From the NCBI GenBank assembly GCA_028284385.1, contig JANQRT010000010.1, positions 84,771 to 148,770 of the forward strand: a stretch of DNA of 64,000 nucleotides, in the 5' to 3' direction. The notes under the pieces are model-generated. The model was not told the DNA's origin. It worked only from the letters and a program-made list of their open reading frames with translations, and searched no databases. The DNA comes from Opitutaceae bacterium (GTDB lineage Bacteria > Verrucomicrobiota > Verrucomicrobiia > Opitutales > Opitutaceae). The translations under genes and the position numbers were made by a program. Of the stretch, positions 52,829 through 60,784 are shown piece by piece; within the stretch, counting starts at the first letter, position 1; the number at the start of each line of letters is the position of its first letter.

Positions 52829-53659
52829 ATGAGCCACCTATCTCCAGCCGTTCAAAGCTTAATCCAAGAGAAGGGATTGCCCGATTCCCGACGACTGGAC
52901 ACGCTCGCCTGGCCAGAGGTCGGAAAAGCCGCCTCGGCTCCTGATTCCGTTCTGCTCCTCCCTATCGGAGCAAGCGAGCAGCACGGACCGCACCTTGCTA
53001 TCAATACCGACACAGCGATCGCTCAATCGCTCTGCGACTACGCCTCCTCCTTGAGCGGAGCCTTCGTCGCGCCTGCCATGCCATACACCGTATCCGCGGG
53101 TCATACGACTAAATGGCCTGGGACTTTTTCGCTTTCTCATGAGACTTTCATCCAAACCATGGCCGAGTGGACCGCCTGGGCCGTATCCATGAGTTGGACG
53201 CGCGTACTGTGGGTCAATTCGCACTTCGGTAACGACGCCTCCCTTCGAGTAGCTCTCGACAAAGCGCGTCTCACTCATTTGGGCCAACTGCAAATCGGGC
53301 TCGTAACCACCTTTCAGATTAGCGAGGACGTTTGGAAAGACTTCAGCAGCGACGCCGAGGATCTCCACGCCAACAAGGCAGAGACCGATCTAATGCTCTT
53401 CCTTTATCCAGATTCCGTCGACATCACCACGATCGAAGACGATCCAGACCGCACCGAGGGAACGGTCTTCTCCTACCCAGTCGCCCAAACGAGCCTGAAC
53501 GGGCTCACTGGCAGTCCCTCGCAAGCCTCCGCGGAGCAAGGCCGCGAGCTCTTCCTGAAAATGGCAAGCGCCCTCGCGGCCAAAGTCGAAACCGCCAAAA
53601 CCGAATCGCCGCCACTACCGCCCGAACAATGGTCCGCGCTTCCTGAACTTACTTCCTAA
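52829..53659 (+). CDS. Creatininase-family amidohydrolase
   Basis: 276 residues. Metal-site motifs of PF02633 are visible: VLLLPIGASEQHGPHLAINTD (Glu50, His52, Asp61), WVNSHFGND (His132) and HANKAETDLML (His180, Glu185). The second-metal Glu of true creatininase (HYEN) is Gly here (HFGN), as in many non-creatininase members of the family, so cyclic-amide opening or another C-N cleavage is likely rather than creatinine hydrolysis as such. It follows the ABC ATPase by 18 bp and precedes the GS-like ligase by 22 bp. In this context it might hydrolyse a gamma-glutamyl or guanidino intermediate (inference). Confidence 0.85.
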   Translation: MSHLSPAVQSLIQEKGLPDSRRLDTLAWPEVGKAASAPDSVLLLPIGASEQHGPHLAINTDTAIAQSLCDYASSLSGAFVAPAMPYTVSAGHTTKWPGTFSLSHETFIQTMAEWTAWAVSMSWTRVLWVNSHFGNDASLRVALDKARLTHLGQLQIGLVTTFQISEDVWKDFSSDAEDLHANKAETDLMLFLYPDSVDITTIEDDPDRTEGTVFSYPVAQTSLNGLTGSPSQASAEQGRELFLKMASALAAKVETAKTESPPLPPEQWSALPELTS

Positions 53660-53681
53660 TCCACCAGAACCACGCCATCGC

Positions 53682-55097
53682 ATGACGCCTACCTTCGCCG
53701 TTCCCGCAGATTATTCAGTTGATCCCAAAGAATTGGATACAGCAAGATCCACCTTGGAAAAGGCCGGATGCAAATTCGTTTTTTCCACCTACGTCGACAT
53801 CCACGGCACGCCCAAAGCAAAGACTAACCCAATCTCGGTCCTTGATAAGGTCGCCGCTGGCTCGGAACTCTTTACCGTGGGAGCCATGGAGGGAATGGGC
53901 CTAGTGGGCCCCGAAAAGGACGAGTGCGCCGCCGTGCCCGATCTTTCGACGCTTACGGTCTGCCCTTGGGACAAGCGGCTCGGCTACTTTTTCGGCGATC
54001 TCTACTACCACGGCCAACCCTACCAGAACGACAGCCGAGTCATCCTCAAAAAGCAACTACAGAGAGCGGCGGATCTTGGATTTCAATTCAATCTTGGCAT
54101 GGAGCCGGAATTCTACGTCGTCCGCTCTAACGCCCAATCTCGAGAGGAGGAAATTCTGAGCAAAACGCGCTTTAAAGGGCTCTGCCCGGCTTATGACGTG
54201 CACCAGACCATCGGCTCCCTCGAGTTTCTCGAAATCATGGCCGACTATATAGAAGAATTGGGTTGGGAGCTGTACTCCTTCGACCAGGAAGGCGGTCACA
54301 GCCAATTCGAATTCGATATGAAGTACGCCGATGCTCTTACTGCCTCCGACCGCTTCATATTCCTGAGACTTATGGCAAAGAATGTGGCCGAATCCATCGG
54401 CTGCGTCGCCTCCTTCATGCCCAAGCCATACGAAGACGACTTTCGCAGCGGCAACCATTTCAATATGTCGCTCCAAAGTTTGGATACGGAGGAAAATGTC
54501 TTCGCTCCGGAGGAAGGCGGCAACCCATTCATCGAACAATATGGCATGAACGTCTCCAAGCTTGCCTACCATTTCATGGCGGGCCTGAAAAAGCATGCCG
54601 CCGCAATCACGGCCGTCACCTCACCCACCTACAACAGCTATCAAGGCTTCATCGCCCAAGGCACCATGGCCGACGTCAGCTGGGCGCCCATCCTCATCGC
54701 CTACGGCAACAACAATCGCTCCGCCATGCTGCGCGTTCCGCCCAATCGCTACTGTGTCGAGAATCGGGCTCCCGACATGTCGGTCAATCCCTACCTCGCC
54801 GCCGCCATCACCTTGGCCGCAGGCCTAGACGGAATCGAACAGGAACTCGATCCCGGCGAGCCGCTCAACGACTCCTGCTACGATCTCGATCGCAAGCAGC
54901 TCCGCGAAGCGGGCATCCGTTTTCTGCCACGCACGCTGCTTCACGCCATCGAGGCCTTCCAGGAAGATCCCATTTCGGAAAAGGCCTTCGGCTCGGAGAT
55001 GAAGGAAATCTACATCGATCAGAAAATGAGAGAATGGGACGAGGCCTTCTTCCCCATCAATCCCGAACACAAGGCGCAGCGCCTCACTTTTATCTAG
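53682..55097 (+). CDS. glnT: Type III glutamine synthetase-like (GlnT) ligase
   Basis: 471 residues of the GlnT/type III branch (VGAMEGMGLVGPEKDECAAVPDLSTLTVCPWDKRLGYFFGDLYYHG is diagnostic). Catalytic residues: GMEPEFY, DQEGGHSQFEFD, RSGNHFNMS in place of the GSGMHxHxS loop, NNNRSAMLRVP and CVENRAPDMSVNPYLAAA. Members make glutamine or gamma-glutamyl amides of amines, for example gamma-glutamylmethylamide. Location inside an oxygenase-hydrolase operon rather than beside nitrogen-assimilation genes suggests it glutamylates an organic amine to activate it for degradation (inference). The changed substrate-loop residues (NHFNMS) may widen acceptor choice. Confidence 0.88.
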   Translation: MTPTFAVPADYSVDPKELDTARSTLEKAGCKFVFSTYVDIHGTPKAKTNPISVLDKVAAGSELFTVGAMEGMGLVGPEKDECAAVPDLSTLTVCPWDKRLGYFFGDLYYHGQPYQNDSRVILKKQLQRAADLGFQFNLGMEPEFYVVRSNAQSREEEILSKTRFKGLCPAYDVHQTIGSLEFLEIMADYIEELGWELYSFDQEGGHSQFEFDMKYADALTASDRFIFLRLMAKNVAESIGCVASFMPKPYEDDFRSGNHFNMSLQSLDTEENVFAPEEGGNPFIEQYGMNVSKLAYHFMAGLKKHAAAITAVTSPTYNSYQGFIAQGTMADVSWAPILIAYGNNNRSAMLRVPPNRYCVENRAPDMSVNPYLAAAITLAAGLDGIEQELDPGEPLNDSCYDLDRKQLREAGIRFLPRTLLHAIEAFQEDPISEKAFGSEMKEIYIDQKMREWDEAFFPINPEHKAQRLTFI

Positions 55098-55119
55098 CCG
55101 ACACACGAGCGACCGTCAC

Positions 55120-55686
55120 ATGCACGACCCCCAGAAATTCCCTTTGCATACCGAGTCTTCCGCTCCCGAAGAGTCTCAGCCACTGCTTCGCCAAGCCGCC
55201 GCCAACCTAGGCTCCATCCCCAACCTCGAGCGCGTCATGGCCAGCTCGCGCCCTACCCTTCAAGCCTACGTCACACTCTGGGAGCTTTTCGACGAAACCT
55301 CGCTCAGCCCAATCGAGCGACAAGTCGTGTATCAGACGGCTAACTACGAAAACAATTGCTCCTACTGCGTGCCTTGGCACACTTGGCTCAGCGAATTGGC
55401 GAAGATGCCCCAAGATGTCAGCGATGCCCTTCGCAACGGAACGGAGATTCCCGATCCCAAGCTCGAAGCCCTGCGCCGCTTCGCAAAAGTCGCCATCGAA
55501 TGCCGAGGCCATCCTTCTTCGGAAGAAACGGATGCCTTTTTCTCTGCTGGCTGGACCCCGCAAAACGCTCTTGAAGTCATACTTGGCCTCTCAGTGAAGT
55601 TGCTCAGCAACTATACGAACGGAATAGCCCACACCCCGCTCGAATCGAAGATGGAACCCTATCGCTGGGAGAAACCTTCAACCTAG
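55120..55686 (+). CDS. Carboxymuconolactone decarboxylase/AhpD-like protein
   Basis: 188 residues, helical. The AhpD-type redox motif NCSYCVPWHTWL (CxxCxxxH) lies near residue 80, preceded by LSPIERQVVYQTANYEN. The fold is that of alkylhydroperoxidase D/peroxidase-related proteins. The 40-residue N-terminal extension is unremarkable. It is 22 bp after the ligase gene and 31 bp before the Rieske oxygenase. A role in protecting the oxygenase from peroxide, or a redox role in the pathway, fits the location but is not proven. Confidence 0.85.
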   Translation: MHDPQKFPLHTESSAPEESQPLLRQAAANLGSIPNLERVMASSRPTLQAYVTLWELFDETSLSPIERQVVYQTANYENNCSYCVPWHTWLSELAKMPQDVSDALRNGTEIPDPKLEALRRFAKVAIECRGHPSSEETDAFFSAGWTPQNALEVILGLSVKLLSNYTNGIAHTPLESKMEPYRWEKPST

Positions 55687-55717
55687 TCTTTTTCAACCCA
55701 AACGTATCCATATTGCT

Positions 55718-57079
55718 ATGCCACGTTTTACCGAACCCGTCGTAAGAGCTGCAGCAGCGGCCGAACAAGACCTCTACACCTACGTTAACCGGGCGGATTC
55801 CCGTTCCGGACTGCCAGAGCTGTCGCTCGACGAGCTCATCGCCGAGATCAACCGCTGTGCCGATCTCCCCCTCGAAGAGGGAGAGCCGCTTCCTGCCCAA
55901 GCCTACACTAGCCAGGAATTCTTCGACTGGGAGGTAGAAAACGTATTCAAGCCCGAGTGGTACTGCCTGGCTCACGTTTCCCAGATTCCCGAGATTGGCG
56001 ACTTCCTCAATCTCGATGTCTTCGGCGACCCAGTCATTGTCACTCGCGACAAGTCCAACGAGATCCAAGTCCTCTCTCGCGTCTGTCCGCACCGAGGGAT
56101 GGACATCATGCCACCGGGCTTCGGGCACGATGGCCACGGTCCGGCCGAGCCAAAGCAAGGCAAGAACGGCTGCGGCAATACCCGCCTCTTCCTTTGCCCC
56201 TATCACTCCTGGACCTTCGAACTGGATGGCCAGCTCAAAGCCTGTCCAGAGATGCAGCTGGCCAAGAATTTCAAACGTAGTGACGTCAGCCTTACAAGCT
56301 TCCGCAGCGAAGTCTGGAACGGCTTTATCTTCGTCAATCTGGACGGCAAGGCCCCCAGAACTGTCGCCGAACAGTATGAAACTCTTGGGGAGCACCTTCA
56401 AAAGTGGTCCCTCGCCAACATGCAAGTCGTCGTCGAACGCGAATGGGACTGTCCCTTCAACTGGAAGGTGCTTACCGAAAACTTCATGGAGTCCTACCAC
56501 CACGCCGGGGCTCACAGCAAGACCTTGCAGCCCATGATGCCCGCTCGCGACACTTGGAACGAAGAGGAGCGCCCGCACTACATTCGCTGCCACTTGCCTT
56601 TCAAAGAAGCGCTGCGCAATGAAATTCTGGATACAGAGTCTAAAGGCGGACAATGGGACGTGTTTCCTCCCGTCGAAGGTCTCGAAGGCGAAGACCGATT
56701 CGAGTGGGGACTCTTTCTCGGATATCCAATCTTCACCTTTCTCGTCACGCCCGATGCCGCCGTATGGTACCGTATCCAACCTTTGGGCCCAAATCGCCTG
56801 AAGCTTCTCACGACCGTGCTGGCGCCCAAATCGACCATCGAGCGCCCGAACTATCCCGAGATGCTCGAGGAAATGTCCAAGCAAGCTGTCGATTTCCATC
56901 TCGAAGACATGGAAGTCTGCTGCGCCGTTCAGCGCGGCATGTACGCGGCGGGACACCAGCGAGGCTTCCTCAGTCACCTCGAAATGTCTATCTGGCAGAT
57001 CCAGCGCTACCTCGCCGCTCGCAGTCGAGGAACCTGGCCAACCTGCGATCGCCCTGCCGCTCCCTCGCAAAAACGCTGA
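55718..57079 (+). CDS. Rieske non-haem iron oxygenase, alpha subunit, with extended cluster loop
   Basis: 453 residues. The Rieske ligands are Cys123-x-His125 (VCPHRG) and Cys160-x2-His163 (CPYHSW). The spacing between the two pairs is 34 residues instead of the usual 15-17 because of a Gly/His/Lys-rich insert (GFGHDGHGPAEPKQGKNGCGN). The mononuclear iron site is in VLTENFMESYHHAGAHSKT (Glu258, His261, His266), with the later acidic ligand near DMEVCCAVQRGM. Relatives demethylate or hydroxylate quaternary amines and aromatics. No dedicated ferredoxin or reductase gene is adjacent, so electron partners must be elsewhere. In this operon it likely oxidises an N-alkyl or similar amine substrate (inference). 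Confidence 0.9.
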   Translation: MPRFTEPVVRAAAAAEQDLYTYVNRADSRSGLPELSLDELIAEINRCADLPLEEGEPLPAQAYTSQEFFDWEVENVFKPEWYCLAHVSQIPEIGDFLNLDVFGDPVIVTRDKSNEIQVLSRVCPHRGMDIMPPGFGHDGHGPAEPKQGKNGCGNTRLFLCPYHSWTFELDGQLKACPEMQLAKNFKRSDVSLTSFRSEVWNGFIFVNLDGKAPRTVAEQYETLGEHLQKWSLANMQVVVEREWDCPFNWKVLTENFMESYHHAGAHSKTLQPMMPARDTWNEEERPHYIRCHLPFKEALRNEILDTESKGGQWDVFPPVEGLEGEDRFEWGLFLGYPIFTFLVTPDAAVWYRIQPLGPNRLKLLTTVLAPKSTIERPNYPEMLEEMSKQAVDFHLEDMEVCCAVQRGMYAAGHQRGFLSHLEMSIWQIQRYLAARSRGTWPTCDRPAAPSQKR

Positions 57080-57091
57080 TCGGCCTTTCCC

Positions 57092-57865
57092 ATGTTTCGG
57101 CTCGACGGAAAAATCGCTCTCGTGACAGGATCTTCCTCCGGTATAGGAAGAGCGGTCGCCGAGCGTTTTCTCAAGGCCGGAGCTACCGTCGTTGGACTCG
57201 ATCGCATCGCTGCGACTGATGGTTCCTACGACACCTTGATTTCGGATGTCAGCAGCGAGTCCGACGTATCCAACGCTATTAATGAAACGATTGATCGTCA
57301 CCAAAAACTGGATATACTGGTAAACAATGCCGGCATCCAGCCGCTTGGCGTTTCTTTGCAAGACACCACCCCGCAGCTCCTCGAGCGGACTCTATCCGTC
57401 AACGTCCATTCCGTCTTCTGGGGAGTGAAGCATGCCAAGCGCGCCATGGGATCTGGAGGGCGCATCATCAATACCGGTTCTTTCGTCGGAGATGTGGGCG
57501 TGCCCGACTCGTCTGTCTACAGCGTCTCGAAGGCGGCAGTGATGCACCTCACCAAAGTTTCAGCTCTCGAGCTCGCGCCCTTGCAAATCACTGTCAATTC
57601 GGTCTGTCCCGGCACTACCTCCACGCCAGCTGTCACCGAGATTCCCGACAATCCTGAGATCGCTTTCGCGGAGAAGCGCACCCCTATCGGTCGACTTGCC
57701 TCCACCGATGAAATCGCGGCTGCCTTCCACTTTCTTGCCTCGGACGAAGCCAGTTACATCACCGGGGTCAATTTGCCCGTGGATGGCGGCATCGCCGCTG
57801 GCTGGGAACGCTACGACACCGTAGCTCCCGCGGAATTCGCCAACGGTCAATGGAAAGACAAATGA
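57092..57865 (+). CDS. Short-chain dehydrogenase/reductase
   Basis: 257 residues, classical SDR. Cofactor motif TGSSSGIG (residues 12-19), NNAG near 78, catalytic Ser in INTGSF and Tyr-x3-Lys in YSVSKAA. The C-terminus has the common GVNLPVDGGIAAGW. The Asp at the end of beta-2 (GLDRIAA) suggests NAD preference. It begins 12 bp after the Rieske gene, which would suit oxidation of a hydroxylated product or carbinolamine. The stop overlaps the next gene. Confidence 0.92.
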   Translation: MFRLDGKIALVTGSSSGIGRAVAERFLKAGATVVGLDRIAATDGSYDTLISDVSSESDVSNAINETIDRHQKLDILVNNAGIQPLGVSLQDTTPQLLERTLSVNVHSVFWGVKHAKRAMGSGGRIINTGSFVGDVGVPDSSVYSVSKAAVMHLTKVSALELAPLQITVNSVCPGTTSTPAVTEIPDNPEIAFAEKRTPIGRLASTDEIAAAFHFLASDEASYITGVNLPVDGGIAAGWERYDTVAPAEFANGQWKDK

Positions 57866-58530
57866 CCGCGCTCGATGCTCCAGAAACCGCTTCCATTCCC
57901 GCAGGCAGCTTTCTCATGGGAGGCCGCGAGGGTGATAAGTTCGTGGGCAACTCGGAGCGTCCGCTGACCGAAGTCGCCATAGAGAAATCCTTTAGTCTAG
58001 GAGTCTTTCCGGTTACCGAAGCCGAGTTCTCTGCCTTCGACCAGAGCTATTCTTCATCTGAGCTCCCTGTCGTAAACGTTTCCTGGATACAAGCCAGTGC
58101 CTACTGCGATTGGCTTTCGGAGGAGCTCTCCCAAGTTGTCCGACTTCCCACCGAATCGGAATGGGAATACGCCTGCCGCGCGGGAGCGAACTTCATCTTT
58201 CAGCAGGGCGATATGCTAGAGCCCAGCCAAGCTTGCTATTACTACGACGAATCAGGAAACCGCATTGGACCAGGCAGGCGAACGGCCAAGGGGCAGTACC
58301 CAAGCAACGACTTCGGACTTTGCGACATGCTGGGAAATGTCTGCGAATGGACTTCCTCAGATTGGACAGATACTCTCGATCCGGACGCTTCGCCTGACCC
58401 GAAGTTAAAGGTCATTCGCGGCGGCGCTTGGGACTATCTGCCGCGACTTCTTCGCGCCTCCTGGCGCGATGCGTTCCCCCCTTCACAAAAGAGGGATAAT
58501 ATCGGATTTCGCATCCTCATCGAGTCATGA
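57862..58530 (+). CDS. SUMF1/FGE-sulfatase-domain protein lacking the catalytic cysteines
   Basis: 222 residues from the ATG at 57862 (ATGA overlap with the SDR stop); another ATG at 57850 is in frame. The domain is a full formylglycine-generating-enzyme fold: IPAGSFLMGG, FPVTEAEFSAF, PVVNVSWIQASAYCDWLS, RLPTESEWEYACRAG, DMLGNVCEWTSSDW and VIRGGAWDYLP. At the position of the copper-binding cysteines of true FGEs (SYCxxxxC) it reads LLRASWRD, so formylglycine formation is excluded. No EgtB-type N-terminal iron site is present. Role in the operon unknown; possibly a binding or scaffold subunit. Confidence 0.85.
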   Translation: MTALDAPETASIPAGSFLMGGREGDKFVGNSERPLTEVAIEKSFSLGVFPVTEAEFSAFDQSYSSSELPVVNVSWIQASAYCDWLSEELSQVVRLPTESEWEYACRAGANFIFQQGDMLEPSQACYYYDESGNRIGPGRRTAKGQYPSNDFGLCDMLGNVCEWTSSDWTDTLDPDASPDPKLKVIRGGAWDYLPRLLRASWRDAFPPSQKRDNIGFRILIES

Positions 58531-59402
58531 TCAGCTCCCCCAAAATCTATCGACCCGAGCCGCGATTCATCTGGCCAGAAAAGAAACGCTGCGCCGCCAT
58601 GATCTGCTTTGACGTCGATGGCGAAACGACCGCTCTGTCGGAGGACGTCGCTTTGGAATCCAGAGTCTCCACGATGTCCCAGCTCCGCTACGGACCCACC
58701 ATTGCCGTACCCAGAATTCTAGGACTGCTCGAATCCCTCGAGATCAAAGCCACCTTCTTCATACCCACCTACATCGTCGAAAAGTATCCTCGCACCTGCA
58801 CAAGCATTCTCGAGAAGAGTCATGAAATTGGACTGCACGGCCACCTTCACGAGAAGCTATCGGGATTGAACCCGGATGAGGAGGAAACGCTGCTGGACAA
58901 GACGCTCGACATCATGAGCAACGTTCTCGGCATCGTTCCCCGAGGATTTCGAGCGCCATGGTTCGAGATAAATCCAGGCACTGTCGATCTGCTCGCCAGC
59001 AGGGGGCTGGATTACAACGCCAGCCTGATGGACGACGACGTTCCTTACCTCCACAAGAACGGTCTGGTCGAGATCCCCGGGCAATGGATGCTTGAAGATT
59101 GGGAGCAATTCGCCTTCAACGCCGACCCAGCCTGGGGATTCATTCCCGAAGATTGCGATAAGGTATTCAATCTTTGGTGGCAGGAATTCGACGCCATGCT
59201 CGACTACGGCTGCTGCTTCAACTTGACGCTTCATCCCTGGCTATCCGGACGCCCCTCGCGAATCAAGCTTCTCGAGCGCCTCATCTCCGCAATGCAAGCG
59301 ACCGAATCGGTCTGGTTCGCCACGGGTTCGGAGATCGCCGACTACATTTCCAACAATCCCGCCGCGAGGCGCGAACTTTGCCTGGAAGGACCAGCCAAAT
59401 GA
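58527..59402 (+). CDS. Polysaccharide deacetylase/PuuE-like hydrolase (NodB fold)
   Basis: 291 residues. NodB motifs are complete: CFDVDGETT (metal Asp), GLHGHLHEKL (HxxxH-type metal pair), RGFRAPWFEI and FNLTLHPWLSGRP. This arrangement, with WPEKKRCAAMICFDVDGE at the start, is closer to the PgdA/allantoinase PuuE group than to chitin deacetylases, and there is no signal peptide. A cytoplasmic amide or ureide hydrolase acting on a nitrogenous intermediate is therefore more likely than cell-wall deacetylation (inference). Both ends overlap neighbours by ATGA. Confidence 0.87.
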   Translation: MISSPKIYRPEPRFIWPEKKRCAAMICFDVDGETTALSEDVALESRVSTMSQLRYGPTIAVPRILGLLESLEIKATFFIPTYIVEKYPRTCTSILEKSHEIGLHGHLHEKLSGLNPDEEETLLDKTLDIMSNVLGIVPRGFRAPWFEINPGTVDLLASRGLDYNASLMDDDVPYLHKNGLVEIPGQWMLEDWEQFAFNADPAWGFIPEDCDKVFNLWWQEFDAMLDYGCCFNLTLHPWLSGRPSRIKLLERLISAMQATESVWFATGSEIADYISNNPAARRELCLEGPAK

Positions 59403-60256
59403 GAGTCGCCTTTTTCAAAACGCTGTGGGGACACGAAGGCTCTCTTGAGGAGGCGATCGACCAAGCGATCGCAGCCGACTTTCAAGGCATCGAGGGTCCC
59501 GCTCCCAAGTCGGCGCAAGATCAAATCGCCTTCCGCGATCGACTCGACACCGAAGGCCTGGACTACATTGCCGAAGTCACCACCGGCGGCAACTACGTGC
59601 CAGATCCCAAGCGCTCTCCGCAGGAACATATCGACGACTTGAAGCGCGGCATCGAGCATTGCCAGTCAATGCGTCCTCGGTTTGTGAATACGCAGATAGG
59701 ACTCGATGCCTGGCCACTGGAAATTCAGATCGAATTCCATCGCGGCATCGTCGCCATCCAAGAAGAATGCGGCCTAAGCATCACGGTTGAAACGCACAGA
59801 AGCCGCTCCACCTACAATCCCTGGACGACCGCCGCCATTCTTCGCGAAACGCCGGGGCTGGTGCTCAACCTAGACTTCAGCCATTGGTGCGTCGTCGCCG
59901 AGAGACTGGTCATGAACGATGAACCAGAGCTTCTCGAGCTCTTCGCTCGAAGCTGCGGTCACATGCACGCCAGAGTCGGTTACGACCAAGGCCCTCAAGT
60001 CCCGCACCCCGCAGCCCCGGAACACGAACCCGACCTCCAAGCCCACCTCGATTGGTGGAACGTTCTCGCCGAAACGGCGGAAGAAGCTGGTCGTCAAACA
60101 TTTACCATCACCCCCGAGTTCGGAACCGACGGCTACCTCCATCGCCTGCCCTTCACCCAAGCGCCCGTGGCCGACCTCTGGGAAACCAACGTGTGGATAA
60201 AGCGATTTCTCGCTGAAAATCTAAGTTTCGAAGGACATCAACGCGAAAAATCGTAA
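59399..60256 (+). CDS. Sugar phosphate isomerase/epimerase-family TIM-barrel protein
   Basis: 285 residues from the ATG at 59399 (ATGA overlap; the frame is open back to 59174 but that would be inside the deacetylase). Xylose-isomerase-like barrel (PF01261): RVAFFKTLWGHEGSLEEAIDQAIAADFQGIEG, metal ligands Glu in VETHRS, Asp in LNLDFSHW, His in GHMHARVG and Glu in ITPEFGTDG. Relatives isomerise sugars or act on hydroxypyruvate-like compounds. It is the last gene of the overlapping run and is followed, 46 bp later, by the NikR-like gene with its own operator. Confidence 0.85.
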   Translation: MRVAFFKTLWGHEGSLEEAIDQAIAADFQGIEGPAPKSAQDQIAFRDRLDTEGLDYIAEVTTGGNYVPDPKRSPQEHIDDLKRGIEHCQSMRPRFVNTQIGLDAWPLEIQIEFHRGIVAIQEECGLSITVETHRSRSTYNPWTTAAILRETPGLVLNLDFSHWCVVAERLVMNDEPELLELFARSCGHMHARVGYDQGPQVPHPAAPEHEPDLQAHLDWWNVLAETAEEAGRQTFTITPEFGTDGYLHRLPFTQAPVADLWETNVWIKRFLAENLSFEGHQREKS

Positions 60257-60280
60257 TATTTTTTCTTTATTTTGTATTAC
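60253..60280 (+). promoter_or_regulatory. NikR-spaced operator before the NikR-like gene
   Basis: GTAATA (60253-60258) and TATTAC (60275-60280) are an inverted repeat with exactly 16 bp between, in AT-rich DNA, 22 bp before the NikR-like start codon. Its spacing equals that of the transporter operator at 49342-49369. Confidence 0.65.
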
Positions 60281-60302
60281 TATATCTCAAACTCTCCTTC
60301 TC

Positions 60303-60749
60303 ATGACTAATCAAACTAAAGACACCACTGAACGCATCAGCATGACTCTTCCCAAGTCTACTCTCGTTCAGCTAGACAGTATGGTTAGTCGCCGCGGTTT
60401 TGCCAATCGATCGCAGGCTATAACGGAGATTCTCAACAAGGAAATCGTCGAATATAACCAGCAGGTCGAGGACGCTGTGATGGCAGGAACAATAACGCTT
60501 TTCTACAGCAACGCTCGACCGGGTCTGCCAGGAAAACTGGCTCAAATACAACGGGAGCACATTGCCGAAGTAATAAGTTCTCATCATGTTCAGCTGGAGA
60601 ACGACTATACATTGGAAGTCATATTAGTGCAGGGACCCGCCAATCGACTGAGGGAGATAGCCGATAAGCTGATCACCTGCAAAGGCGTTAAGACAGGAAA
60701 ACTGAATCTCACCTCGGCAATTCTGCCGCCACTGCATTCGAAAACTTGA
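60303..60749 (+). CDS. NikR-like ribbon-helix-helix regulator lacking the nickel site
   Basis: 148 residues. The N-terminal RHH domain (ERISMTLPKSTLVQLDSMVSRRGFANRSQAITEILNKEI) and the C-terminal ACT-like NikR domain (MAGTITLFYSNARPG, LPGKLAQIQREH, LEVILVQGPANRLREIADKLITCKGVKTGKLNLT) align end to end with NikR. Aligned to E. coli NikR, the nickel ligands His76, His89 and Cys95 are Arg84, Gln97 and Thr103; only His87 is kept (His95). A square-planar nickel site cannot form. It is followed by two DUF1989 genes and the carboxylase, and preceded by a NikR-spaced palindrome, so it probably senses a pathway metabolite. Confidence 0.88.
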   Translation: MTNQTKDTTERISMTLPKSTLVQLDSMVSRRGFANRSQAITEILNKEIVEYNQQVEDAVMAGTITLFYSNARPGLPGKLAQIQREHIAEVISSHHVQLENDYTLEVILVQGPANRLREIADKLITCKGVKTGKLNLTSAILPPLHSKT

Positions 60750-60784
60750 TACCCGCCAAGATTTTCAGCCTAAAACTTTAACAA

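Noticed and set aside
51835..52944. A 369-codon plus-strand frame over the ABC ATPase
   Set aside because: It overlaps the well-conserved ATPase in another frame, and its translation is Arg/Ser/His-rich, typical of out-of-frame reading.
52829..53659. Calling this gene creatinine amidohydrolase
   Set aside because: The second-metal Glu of creatininase is replaced by Gly, and no creatinase or sarcosine oxidase genes are nearby.
54263..55210. A 315-codon plus-strand frame over the GlnT-like gene
   Set aside because: Arg/His-rich out-of-frame translation; the GlnT frame carries all catalytic motifs.
55604..57361. A 585-codon open frame on the minus strand opposite the Rieske oxygenase
   Set aside because: It is the antisense shadow of a clearly conserved Rieske gene in a GC-richer block; its translation shows no family motif and is compositionally odd.
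60303..60749. Calling this gene a true nickel regulator NikR
   Set aside because: Three of four nickel ligands are missing and there are no nickel transport, urease or hydrogenase genes in the window.
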